A stretch of DNA of 64,000 bases from Actinomadura sp. J1-007 (GTDB lineage: Bacteria > Actinomycetota > Actinomycetes > Streptosporangiales > Streptosporangiaceae), in contig NZ_WING01000001.1 of assembly GCF_009793335.1 (NCBI RefSeq), forward strand, positions 4,216,001-4,280,000. The letters are read 5' to 3'. The first letter of the stretch is position 1. Every line of letters begins with the position of its first letter. Of this stretch, positions 18,546 to 26,437 are shown one piece after another. The position numbers were made by a program, and so were the translations under genes. The notes under the pieces are model-generated. The model searched no databases. It worked only from the letters and a program-made list of their open reading frames with translations, and was not told the origin of the DNA.

Positions 18546-19403
18546 TCAGACGGTCGCGGCGGCGGTCAGGGCCCGGGTGGTCAGGACCGTGGCGAGGTGG
18601 GTCCGGTACTCGGACGAGCCGTGCAGGTCCGTCGGGGGCTCGGTGCCTTCGGCGGCCCGTTCGCCTGCTGAACGGAACGAGTTCTCCGACACCGTTCGGC
18701 CCTCGATGAAGCGTTCGACGGCGGACGCGCGCACCGGGACGGGGCCCATGTTGGTGAGCGCCACCCGGGCGTCCTCGATCGCGCCGCGCTCGCGGCGGAC
18801 CGCGCACGCCACGCCGACGATCGCCCACGCCTGCGCCGTCCGGTGGAACTTCTCGTAGTGCACGCCCCAGCCCGCGCCGAGCTTCGGGATCCGGACGGCG
18901 GTCATCACCTCGTCCGGTTCCAGCGTGGAGGTCATCCAGTCCACGAAGAACTCGGCCGCCGGGATCCGCCGCTCGCCGCGCACCGACCGGGCGAGCACGA
19001 CCGCGTCGAGCGCGAGGGCCGCGGCGGGCAGGTCGCCCGCCGGGTCCGCGTGCGCGAGCGAGCCGCCGAACGTGCCGCGATGCCGTACCGCCGGGTCGGC
19101 CACCGTCGCGGTCGCCGCCGCGATCAGCGGCGCGTGCTCGCGGACGAGCGGGTCCCGCATCACCTGGTGGTGCGTCGCCGTCGCGCCGATGAGCAGCGCG
19201 TCGCCGTCGTCGCGGATCTCGCGCAGCTCCCCGATGCGCTCCAGGTCCACCAGCGCGTCGGGGTAGGCGAGCCGCAGCCGCAGCAGCGGCATCAGGCTCT
19301 GCCCGCCCGCGATCGCCTTGGCGTCCTCGCCCGCCTCCGCGAGCGCGGCGACCGCCTCCTCGACCGACGCGGGCCGCACGTACTCGAACGCCGCCGGGAT
19401 CAC
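18546..19403 (-). CDS. coxM: Molybdenum hydroxylase FAD-binding (medium) subunit
   Basis: 285 aa. The GTG at 19403 follows GGAGGT and overlaps the coxL stop by four bases (GTGA). The FAD-binding motifs are AGGQSLMPLL (about 32-41) and RHRGTFGGSLAHADPAGDLP, with the C-terminal CO_deh_flav_C region VALTNMGPVPVRASAVE. It carries electrons from the iron-sulfur subunit to the acceptor. Length is typical (about 285-295 aa). Position after S and L is the form II order. Confidence 0.92.
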   Translation of the reverse strand: MIPAAFEYVRPASVEEAVAALAEAGEDAKAIAGGQSLMPLLRLRLAYPDALVDLERIGELREIRDDGDALLIGATATHHQVMRDPLVREHAPLIAAATATVADPAVRHRGTFGGSLAHADPAGDLPAAALALDAVVLARSVRGERRIPAAEFFVDWMTSTLEPDEVMTAVRIPKLGAGWGVHYEKFHRTAQAWAIVGVACAVRRERGAIEDARVALTNMGPVPVRASAVERFIEGRTVSENSFRSAGERAAEGTEPPTDLHGSSEYRTHLATVLTTRALTAAATV

Positions 19404-21826
19404 CGCGCACCTCCAGCCGATCCGAGACCGCCCCCGGCCCCGGGCTCCGCGCCCTCGCCGCCGCGTTCGCCGCGTTCGCCGCGCAGGGCGCGCCAGACGC
19501 GTTCGGGCGTGCAGGGCATCGGGACGTCGGACACGCCGAACGGCCTGAGCGCGTCCACGATCGCGTTCACCACCGCGGGGGTCGAGGCGATCGTGCCCGC
19601 CTCGCCCACGCCCTTCACCCCGAGCGGGTTGGACGTCGCGGGCGTCTCGGTGCGGTCGGTCGTGAACTCGGGCAGGTCCGCCGCCGACGGCAGCAGGTAG
19701 TCGGCCATCGTCGTCGTGGTCAGGTTGCCCTCCGCGTCGTACACCGCCTCCTCGTAGAGGGCCTGCGCGATGCCCTGCGCGAGCCCGCCGTGCACCTGCC
19801 CCTCCACGATCAGCGGGTTGACGACCTTGCCGACGTCGTCGACCGCGACGTACGAGCGGAGCCTGACCATGCCCGTCTCGGTGTCGACCTCCGCCGCGCA
19901 CAGGTGCGTCCCGTGCGGGAACGAGAAGTTGTCGGGGTCGAACGTCGCGTCGGAGTCCAGCGACGGTTCGAGCCCGTCCGGCAGGTCGTGCGCGGCGAAC
20001 GCGGCGAGCGCGACCTCCTGGAGTGTCGCGCCCTCGCCCGCGACGCCCCGCACCCCGAACCGGCCGCCGGTGAACTCCAGGTCCTGCTCCGCCGCCTCCA
20101 GCAGGTGCGCGGCGATGCTCCGGGCCTTGTCCACGACCTTGTCGCACGCCGCGTACAGCGCCACCCCGCCGACCGCGAGCGACCGCGACCCGTAGGTGTC
20201 CATGCCCTTCGGCGCGATCGCCGTGTCGCCGTGCAGCACCCGGACGTCCTCGAACGGCACGCCGAGCCGGTCGGCCGCGATCTGCGCCCACGCCGTCTCG
20301 TGGCCCTGCCCGTGCGCGGACGACCCCGTCACCACCTCGACCTTCCCGGACGGCAGGATCCGCACCGACGCGTGCTCCCAGCCGCCCGCGCCGTACGACA
20401 GCGAGCCGAGCACCCGGGACGGCGCGATCCCGCACATCTCGGTGAACGTGGACACCCCGATCCCGAGCCGCACCGGGTCGCGCCGCTCGTTGCGGTCGGC
20501 CTGCTCGGCGCGCAGCTTGTCGTACTCGAACAGCGCGAGGGCCCTCTCGGTCGCGGCCTCGTAGTTGCCCGAGTCGTACGTCAGCCCCGCGACCGTCTCG
20601 TACGGGAACTCCTCCTTGGCGATCCAGTTGCGGCGCCGCACCTCGATCGGGTCGAGGTCCAGCTCCGCCGCCAGCTCGTCCATCAGCCGCTCGATCGCGT
20701 ACGTCGCCTCGGGACGTCCCGCGCCCCGGTACGCGTCGGTCGGCGTCTTCGTCGTGAACACGCCCGTGCACGTGAACGAGTAGGCGTCCATCTTGTAGAT
20801 GCCGTTGAACATGAACGCGCCGAGGATCGGGATGCCGGGCGTCACCAGCATCAGGTACGCGCCCATGTCGGCGAGCAGGTCCACCTTCAGCCCGCGGATC
20901 CGCCCGTCCTCGTCCGCCGCGAGGGTCAGCCGCTGGATCTGGTCGCGGCCGTGGTGGACGGCCATGTTGCCCTCGCTGCGCGACTCGGTCCACTTCACCG
21001 GGCGGCCGAGCCGGCGCGCGAGCAGCAGCGCTATGACCTCCTCCCCGTACACCTGGAGCTTGGAGCCGAACCCGCCGCCCACGTCGGGCGCGACGACCCG
21101 CAGCCGGTGCTCGGGGATCCCCGTCACCGTCGCCAGCATCAGCCGCAGGATGTGCGGGATCTGCGTGGCGGAGTACAGCGTGAACTCGTCGCCCTCCGGC
21201 ACGCACAGCACCGACCGCGGCTCCATCGCGGTGGGGATCAGCCGCTGCTGGACGTACCGGCGTTCGAGCACCACGGGCGCGTCGCGCAGCGCCGCGTCGA
21301 GGTCGCCGTTCTCGAACACCCACGTGTACGACTTGTTGGTCCCGAGGCCCTCGTGCACGAGGGGCGAGCCGTCCTCGACCGCCGCGTCCATGTCGACGAC
21401 GGGCGCGAGCGGCTCGTAGTCGACGTCGATCTCCTCCAGCGCGTCGAACGCCGCGTAGCGGTCGCGGGCCACCACGCACGCGACGGGCTCCCCGGCGTAC
21501 CGCACCTCGTCCACCGCCATCGGCGGATGGTCCGGATGCTTGATGTCGTCGGTGACGAGCCACGCGCAGGGCAGCGATCCCTGCTCGTCCGCCAGGTCGG
21601 CGCCCGTGAACGCCGCGACGACGCCCGGACGCTCCCGCGCCCGCTCGGCGTCCGCGCGGACGATCCGCGCGTGCGCCTGGGGGCTGCGCAGGAACGCCAC
21701 GTGCAGCGTCCCGGCGGGCTGCATGTTGTCGGTCCAGCGCGTCCTGCCCGTGACCAGCCGCGCGTCCTCGGACCTCCGGCGCGGGGCGCCGACCTCCGGG
21801 GCCCCGGCCTCCGGCGCCGCGGTCAT
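19400..21826 (-). CDS. coxL: Molybdenum hydroxylase large subunit, form II CO-dehydrogenase-like
   Basis: 808 aa, typical for CoxL. The active-site loop reads AYRGAGR (residues 365-371), the signature of form II, not the AYxCSFR of proven form I CO dehydrogenases. The conserved Glu that acts as base is present in VKGVGEAGT near the C-terminus, and molybdopterin-cytosine-dinucleotide contacts are seen (VGGGFGSK, SAHGQGHETAWAQI). CO oxidation is therefore uncertain; another aldehyde or aromatic substrate is possible. Four-base overlaps with coxS and coxM show a tight operon. Cofactor-insertion genes (coxD/E/F) are not in this window. Confidence 0.92.
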   Translation of the reverse strand: MTAAPEAGAPEVGAPRRRSEDARLVTGRTRWTDNMQPAGTLHVAFLRSPQAHARIVRADAERARERPGVVAAFTGADLADEQGSLPCAWLVTDDIKHPDHPPMAVDEVRYAGEPVACVVARDRYAAFDALEEIDVDYEPLAPVVDMDAAVEDGSPLVHEGLGTNKSYTWVFENGDLDAALRDAPVVLERRYVQQRLIPTAMEPRSVLCVPEGDEFTLYSATQIPHILRLMLATVTGIPEHRLRVVAPDVGGGFGSKLQVYGEEVIALLLARRLGRPVKWTESRSEGNMAVHHGRDQIQRLTLAADEDGRIRGLKVDLLADMGAYLMLVTPGIPILGAFMFNGIYKMDAYSFTCTGVFTTKTPTDAYRGAGRPEATYAIERLMDELAAELDLDPIEVRRRNWIAKEEFPYETVAGLTYDSGNYEAATERALALFEYDKLRAEQADRNERRDPVRLGIGVSTFTEMCGIAPSRVLGSLSYGAGGWEHASVRILPSGKVEVVTGSSAHGQGHETAWAQIAADRLGVPFEDVRVLHGDTAIAPKGMDTYGSRSLAVGGVALYAACDKVVDKARSIAAHLLEAAEQDLEFTGGRFGVRGVAGEGATLQEVALAAFAAHDLPDGLEPSLDSDATFDPDNFSFPHGTHLCAAEVDTETGMVRLRSYVAVDDVGKVVNPLIVEGQVHGGLAQGIAQALYEEAVYDAEGNLTTTTMADYLLPSAADLPEFTTDRTETPATSNPLGVKGVGEAGTIASTPAVVNAIVDALRPFGVSDVPMPCTPERVWRALRGERGERGGEGAEPGAGGGLGSAGGAR

Positions 21827-22320
21827 GGCGCCACCTCCTGCCCCGCGGGCCGCTGGTCTGCGGGCCGCCGCATCTCGTCGGCCGCGCGCCGTACGGCCCG
21901 GACGATGTTCTGGTAGCCGGTGCAGCGGCACAGGTTGCCTTCGAGCCCCTCGCGGATCTCCCCGTCGGACGGGTCGGCGTTGTCGCGCAGCAGGTCGATC
22001 GAGGCCAGGATCATGCCGGGGGTGCAGTAACCGCACTGCAACGCGTGGTCCTCGTGGAACGCCCGCTGCATGGGGTGGTCGCCGCCGAGCCCCTCGACGG
22101 TGGTGATGTCGCGGCCGTCCGCCTGGACGGCGAGCACGGAGCAGCTCTTCACGCTCAGCCCGTCCATCAGGACGGTGCAGGCTCCGCAGTTGGTGGTGTC
22201 GCAGCCGACGGGGGTTCCGACCTTCCCCAGCCGGTCGCGCAGGTAGTGGACGAGCAGGAGGCGCGGTTCGACGTCGTCCTCGTACGCCGTTCCGTCGACC
22301 TCGACGCGGATTCGTGGCAT
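21823..22320 (-). CDS. coxS: Molybdenum hydroxylase 2Fe-2S (small) subunit
   Basis: 165 aa from ATG at 22320, preceded by GGGGAGG. It has both [2Fe-2S] sites: the plant-ferredoxin type with Cys40, 45, 48 and 60 (GCDTTNCGAC then SC) and the CoxS type with Cys96, 99, 131 and 133 (QCGYCTPGM, NLCRCTGYQNI). It passes electrons from the molybdenum site to FAD. It is the first gene of the operon; the 170 bases before it must hold the promoter, but I cannot name the boxes with confidence. Confidence 0.93.
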   Translation of the reverse strand: MPRIRVEVDGTAYEDDVEPRLLLVHYLRDRLGKVGTPVGCDTTNCGACTVLMDGLSVKSCSVLAVQADGRDITTVEGLGGDHPMQRAFHEDHALQCGYCTPGMILASIDLLRDNADPSDGEIREGLEGNLCRCTGYQNIVRAVRRAADEMRRPADQRPAGQEVAP

Positions 22321-22494
22321 GCGTTCCTCCCCAGGGGCGTCTCGGTTCGGGCTTGCACGGGAGAGACGTCCTCGGCGGGAGGGGCGCGCTGACGGTCCGG
22401 CCACGCCATCGGGGCCCACCTCCGGGAAAGGCGACCATCCGAAGGTATGACGGGGCCGAACCGCGTACTAGTCCCCCGTTCTCCCTAATTGCAC

Positions 22495-22523
22495 GGGCCC
22501 CGTCCCGCGCGGGGACGGGGCCC
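22495..22523 (-). terminator. 12-bp hairpin terminator after the CHAP gene
   Basis: Arms 22495-22506 and 22512-22523 are perfectly complementary with a 5-base loop. The hairpin lies just past the CHAP stop and before the coxS promoter region, insulating the two same-strand units. Confidence 0.85.
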
Positions 22524-22532
22524 GGCGGGCGC

Positions 22533-23240
22533 CTAGTGCACGCGGAGCAGGACGGGCCAGGTCTTCGGTCCGACGACGCCGTCGGCGTCGATACCGCCCC
22601 ATTTCTGGACGGCGCGCACGGCCTTCTCCGTCGTGTCGTCGAACCGCCCGGTCACGCTCACCTCCGGGTGGCTGCGCGCGAGCAGGAGCCCCTGAACGGA
22701 CTCGACGTGCTCGCCGTGGTCGCCCTTCGCGAGCTGCGGGAGCTTCTTCACCATGGCCTCCATCCAGTCGTTGCCGCCGTAGGCGGGCCGTCCGTACCCG
22801 GCGATGACGTTCGAGGCGCGGACGCGGCGCTTGCACGCGTCGGAGGTGTTGCCCTCGATCGTCTGCACGCGCCCGTTGCCGAGCGCCTTCTCCACGATCC
22901 CGACGTGGTCGATCGCGCCGACGGAGTTGGTCGCGCCCCAGTCGAAGAACACGATGTCGCCGGGCTTGGCCTTGTTGACGTTGGCCGTCGTGCCGCTGTG
23001 CCAGCGCCCGGCCTTCTGGAAGTCCTGCGCGTGCCACACCGTGTAGGCCCGGTCGCCGCCCGGCAGGACGGCGTCGGCGTTGTCGCTGTGCCGCGCCCAG
23101 TAGGTCACGGCCATGTCGCACCAGGACGCCTTGAGGAACTCGTCCCCGTGCCTCTTGGCGTACTCCCGCGTGATCTTGTTGGGCCGGCCGGACATCCCCA
23201 GCGTCTTGCGCGCCTGCGCCAGCATCCCCGCGGCGCTCAC
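22533..23240 (-). CDS. CHAP-domain amidase/peptidase with peptidoglycan-binding domain, no signal peptide
   Basis: 235 aa from a GTG at 23240 (GGGAGGGCG upstream). The N-terminal CHAP domain has the catalytic Cys in KASWCDMAVTYW, the His in AIDHVGIVE, and PGDIVFFDW; these enzymes cut peptidoglycan peptides or act as amidases. The C-terminal part (KGDHGEHVESVQGLL, VTGRFDDTTEKAVRAVQ, DGVVGPKTWPVLL) is a PG_binding_1 repeat. There is no signal peptide or membrane helix, so export must need a holin, lysis or a special route, as for phage-type endolysins. The start overlaps the 52-aa gene by four bases. Confidence 0.88.
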   Translation of the reverse strand: MSAAGMLAQARKTLGMSGRPNKITREYAKRHGDEFLKASWCDMAVTYWARHSDNADAVLPGGDRAYTVWHAQDFQKAGRWHSGTTANVNKAKPGDIVFFDWGATNSVGAIDHVGIVEKALGNGRVQTIEGNTSDACKRRVRASNVIAGYGRPAYGGNDWMEAMVKKLPQLAKGDHGEHVESVQGLLLARSHPEVSVTGRFDDTTEKAVRAVQKWGGIDADGVVGPKTWPVLLRVH

Positions 23241-23395
23241 CGGTCGCCCTCCCCGCGGTAGACGCCGTCGGAGTCCGGCTCGCCGTACAGTTCCCGCAGC
23301 AGGGTCTCCTCGTCGGTCTCGGTGGCCCGATGGACGTCGGGATGCACGTCCACCTGCCTCATGTACGTCAGCTCCTCGGCATCGGTCCGAGTCAC
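23237..23395 (-). CDS. Small acidic protein coupled to the CHAP hydrolase
   Basis: 52 aa from the GTG at 23395, which has GGAGGCGAC directly upstream; longer frames lack a ribosome site. The protein is hydrophilic and acidic (TDAEELTYMRQVDVHPD, ETDEETLLRELYG), with no Cys, signal or membrane helix. Its stop overlaps the CHAP start (GTGA), so the two are translated together. It could be a chaperone, inhibitor or regulator of the hydrolase. No family recognised. Confidence 0.65.
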   Translation of the reverse strand: MTRTDAEELTYMRQVDVHPDVHRATETDEETLLRELYGEPDSDGVYRGEGDR

Positions 23396-23745
23396 GTCGC
23401 CTCCAGAAGGTTCCGCACCACCGCCGCGCCGCGTAGCGTGCGCGACCCGACACCGACGGTAGTGGCACTGTCTTGCTTTCTCCGGCTTTTCCGTCAAGAC
23501 CCATCCGCGGCTCAACGCACATGTGTCTCTCAGGATGGGTGTCACCGCGCGGTACCTGCACGGCACAGCCGCGCGGGGTCATCACCGCCCCCGGAACCGC
23601 GAATCCCCACCCACCCCAAAGACCACCCCAGAACCACCATTCCGGACAGCCAGCCCCCCGCCCAGACACCCTTCCAGCCAACGCCGAACGCCCGCGACGG
23701 CCGTCAACGCCCTGGCGCGCGAGGTGTTCGCCAGGTCGCTGGGCC
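23396..23745. other. 350-base gap without a convincing gene
   Basis: It holds the promoter region of the small gene/CHAP pair and the 3' end region of phoD. The minus strand has a G-rich stretch near 23612-23650 (GGGGTGG, CTTTGGGGTGGG, TGGGG) that could form a G-quadruplex. Short ORFs here look like shadows. Confidence 0.5.
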
Positions 23746-25265
23746 TCACGGCGTCGCTGGGGTGAGTGCTTTGGTGTAGAGGACTGTGCCGTCCTGGTCG
23801 CGCAAGCGTACGGTCAGGGTTCGGGATTCGGCGTCGATTTGGACTTGGCCGAAGAATTGGGAGCCTTCGGCCGGGGAGGTGTTGGCGTGCGGAGGCGCCT
23901 GGTGGAATTTGAGTTGCGGGCCGAACGTGGCGTCCAGGGGGTTGGGGCCGAAGGCGCCGGCGTTCAGGGGGCCTGAGACGAACTCCCAGAACGGGTCGAA
24001 GTCTTTGAAGGACGCCTTGGACGGGTCGTAGTAGTGGGCCGCCGTGTAGTGGACGTCGGCCGTTAGCCAGACCATGTTACGGACGCGGTGGTGTTTGGCG
24101 TACGAGAGGATCTCGGCGATTTCGCGTTCGCGGCCCAGGGGGGCTCCGGGGTCGCCTTGGGCTGCGGCTTCCTGGGCCGTTCCGTCGGGGACGACGAGGC
24201 CGAGGGGGAGGTCGTTCGCGATGACCTTCCAGGTGGCCTTGGAACGGCGCAGTTCGTGTTCGAGCCAGGCCGACTGGGTCCGGCCGAGGAGGCCGCTCTC
24301 TGAGGTGGGGGAGTTGTTCGGGCCGTTCGGGTCCTTGTAGGTGCGCATGTCGAGCATGAAGACGTCGAGGAGCGGGCCGTACGAGATCTTCCGGTAGATC
24401 CGGCCGGAACGGGGCGCGGCGGTGGGGGTGTACTCGAACATCGCCTGGCGGGCGCGTTCGGCGAGGACGTCCACGCGCTTCTCGGTGTATTGGGGGAGGT
24501 CCAGGATCTCGCCCGGATACCAGTTGTTGAGGACCTCGTGGTCGTCCCACTGGTAGAGCATCGGCGTGCGGGCGTTGAACGCCTGGAAATTGCGGTCCTG
24601 GAGGTTGTAGCGGAACTGGCCGCGGTATTCGGCGAGGGTCTGCGCGACGTTCGACTTCTCCGGGGTGACGATATTGCGCCAGGTACGGCCGTCGGGGAGC
24701 TTGACGGTCTCGTCCAGGGGCCCGTCCGAATAGACGAGGTCGCCGCTGCACAGGAAGAAGTCGGGGTCGAGGTCGTTCATCGCGGAGAAGATGCGGTAGC
24801 CGCCGATGTCGGGGTTGATGCCCCAGCCCTGCCCGGCGAGGTCGCCCGACCAGACGAACGAGACGTCGCGGGCGGTGCGGGGCGCGGTGCGGAGGCGTCC
24901 GGCGGCGGGCGCGGAGAGCAGGCCCCGGTCCAGGTCGGCGAGCCGCACCCGGTAGTGGAGCTCCTCGCCGGACGGCAGGCCGCGCAGGAACGCCCGGCCG
25001 GTCAGGTCGGTGCGCGGCGTGAGGACGGGGCCCCGGACGTGGCGGGCGTTCCGGAAGTCGGGGCGGCGGCTGACCTCGACCAGCATCCGCGCCGGACGGT
25101 CCGCGCGGGCCCAGACGACGGCGCCGTGCGCGGTGGCCTCGCCGCTCTGCACGCCGTGGGTGAGGCCCGGCCGCGGGCGGACGAGGGCCGACGCGGACGC
25201 GGCCCCGGCAGCGCGACCGCCGCGCCGGTCAGTAGGCCGCCGCGCAAGAGTGTCCGCCTGTCCAT
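23746..25265 (-). CDS. phoD: Alkaline phosphatase D (PhoD), Tat-exported, frame broken once near N-terminus
   Basis: About 506 aa if one base is restored. The start MDRRTLLRGGLLTGAAVALPG at 25265 is a twin-arginine signal peptide. Directly after it the frame must shift at the CCCC run 25203-25206 (plus strand) to continue as ASASALVRPRPGLTHGVQSG. The body is PhoD: an N-terminal Ig-like PhoD_N domain (GVQSGEATAHGAVVWAR), then the metallophosphatase core with FVWSGDLAGQGWGINP, FFLCSGDLVYSDG, YQWDDHEVLNNW and VWLTADVHYTAAHYY. It is a secreted, Ca/Fe-dependent phosphodi/monoesterase used to obtain phosphate, including from teichoic acids. Confidence 0.9.
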
Positions 25266-25416
25266 GCCCGCTCCGTTCCGCTTGAGGGTGGTCCGGGCGC
25301 ATGGTCTCGCCGGGCGGCGTACGCGGCCAGGACCGGAGGTGGCCGCGGTGTGAACGGCGTTGATCGTTTCGTGGGCGACTTGACAACGCTCCGTAGCTGC
25401 GTGTCTCCTTGGGGGC

Positions 25417-25497
25417 ATGTCAGCGCGCGTCTCCCACGCCAGCCCTGTGGCCCTCCGCCGCGTGGCCAGCGCGCTGTGTCCTTCGTGTTGTCGCTGA
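25417..25497 (+). CDS. Cys-rich leader peptide upstream of cysteine dioxygenase
   Basis: 26 codons from ATG at 25417 (GGGGG just upstream) to TGA at 25495. The C-terminus is RVASALCPSCCR, with Cys at 21, 24 and 25, all encoded TGT. RVASALC is the core I recall from short leader peptides found before sulfur-metabolism genes in Streptomyces and relatives; Cys-rich short ORFs act as cysteine-sensing attenuators in mycobacteria. It ends 46 bases before the cysteine dioxygenase start. The Cys codons overlap one arm of a hairpin with that gene's ribosome site. TTGACA at 25380 may be a -35 box, but no clear -10 follows. Confidence 0.75.
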   Translation: MSARVSHASPVALRRVASALCPSCCR

Positions 25498-25534
25498 CCC
25501 GTTCACCGGCCCGGCTTCCGAACACACGAAGGAC
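25478..25534 (+). promoter_or_regulatory. Leader hairpin sequestering the Shine-Dalgarno of the cysteine dioxygenase gene
   Basis: GTCCTTCGTGT (25478-25488), spanning the first two TGT Cys codons of the leader, is perfectly complementary over 11 bases to ACACGAAGGAC (25524-25534). The latter contains GAAGGA, the best Shine-Dalgarno for the ATG at 25544. A ribosome paused on the Cys codons would cover the 5' arm and free the ribosome site. Confidence 0.65.
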
Positions 25535-25543
25535 CTTGGACCC

Positions 25544-25981
25544 ATGGTTCCCGACCTCACGATGCGTGGTCACGACGATCCCCACGGGCGTACGGTGCGC
25601 AGCCGTCCGCCGACGGTGGGTCAGCTCGCCGTCCGGCTGCGCGAGCTCGCCGCCCGCCCGGGCGACTGGTGGCACCGCGTCGCGTTCGATCCCGACGCGC
25701 CCGTACGGGTCGCGCTGAGCGAGGCGCGCGGCGTCCGGACGTGGCTGGTGACCTGGCCGCCCGGCCACCGCACGGGCGTGCACGACCACGGCGGGACGTC
25801 GGTCAGCACGGTCATCGCGGGCGAGCTGGCCGAGGTGACGATCGCGTCCGACGGCGTCGCCGAACGGCCCCTGCGCACCAACCGGGTGCGCGTGCACGGC
25901 GGCGGGCACGCGCACGAGCTGACCAACCCCGGCCCCGCCTACGCGGTGACGCTGCACGCGGTGGCGGTCACCGCCTCCTGA
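25544..25981 (+). CDS. Cysteine dioxygenase family protein (cupin)
   Basis: 145 aa from ATG at 25544. It has the cupin core with metal ligands His80 and His82 (GVHDHGGTSVSTVIAGE) and a later His in VHGGGHAHELTN (122 or 124), the 3-His arrangement of thiol dioxygenases rather than 2-His-1-Glu cupins. These cytoplasmic iron enzymes oxidise cysteine or related thiols to sulfinates. The short actinobacterial form (about 140-190 aa) fits. The Cys-codon leader peptide upstream supports a sulfur role. Its end overlaps the convergent lipoprotein gene by 14 bases. Confidence 0.85.
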   Translation: MVPDLTMRGHDDPHGRTVRSRPPTVGQLAVRLRELAARPGDWWHRVAFDPDAPVRVALSEARGVRTWLVTWPPGHRTGVHDHGGTSVSTVIAGELAEVTIASDGVAERPLRTNRVRVHGGGHAHELTNPGPAYAVTLHAVAVTAS

Positions 25982-26375
25982 GCACGTCCCGCACGCCGCC
26001 GGTCCAGCCGACGGTGAGCGTGCGGCTGGTCAGGGACGCGCGCCCCCGCGTCCGGGTACGGTCGCCGTTCGCGCAGGTGAGGGTGATGTCGCCGGACGCG
26101 GCGACGGTGCCCGAGCAGAACGTGGGGCGGTTGAGCGCGGCGGCGCCGCGGAACAGGTGCAGCGCGACCTTGCCGGACGTCCAGGTGCCGTCCAGGCTCG
26201 ACCGCCGTTCCGCGCCCGGACGCACCCCGTTGACCGTGGGCGGCGACGGGCGGGACGCGGACGGCGTGGACGGCGCCGGGTGCGAGGCGGGCGGGTCCGC
26301 CCTGTCGGGTCCGTTCCCGCTACAGCCGGTGACCAGCAGCCCGGCCGCGAGCGCGGCGGCGGCCGTCCGGATCAT
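25968..26375 (-). CDS. Small putative lipoprotein
   Basis: 135 aa from ATG at 26375, with GGAGGACCG in front. Lipobox VTGC (LLVTGCSG) with Cys at about residue 18 gives a lipid-anchored exported protein. A Pro/Ser linker is followed by a small beta-rich domain (LDGTWTSGKVALHLF, TFCSGTVAASGDITLTCANGD) with two cysteines that may pair. No known family; it resembles calycin-like or lipocalin-like add-on lipoproteins only loosely. It follows the Vgb-like gene on the same strand, 62 bases downstream, and may be co-transcribed. Confidence 0.7.
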   Translation of the reverse strand: MIRTAAAALAAGLLVTGCSGNGPDRADPPASHPAPSTPSASRPSPPTVNGVRPGAERRSSLDGTWTSGKVALHLFRGAAALNRPTFCSGTVAASGDITLTCANGDRTRTRGRASLTSRTLTVGWTGGVRDVLRRR

Positions 26376-26437
26376 CGGTCCTCCTTCGTCGGCGCCCGCC
26401 CGGGGTGCGCCGCGGCGCGCCCCGGACGGACGGGGGT

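Noticed and set aside
18546..21563. A 1005-codon frame covering coxM
   Set aside because: Only the last 285 codons (from GTG 19403) are coxM; the rest is a shadow of coxL.
25380..25385. TTGACA as a firm -35 box for the leader/cysteine dioxygenase transcript
   Set aside because: The hexamer is perfect but no -10-like hexamer lies 16-19 bases downstream, so it is kept only as a possibility.
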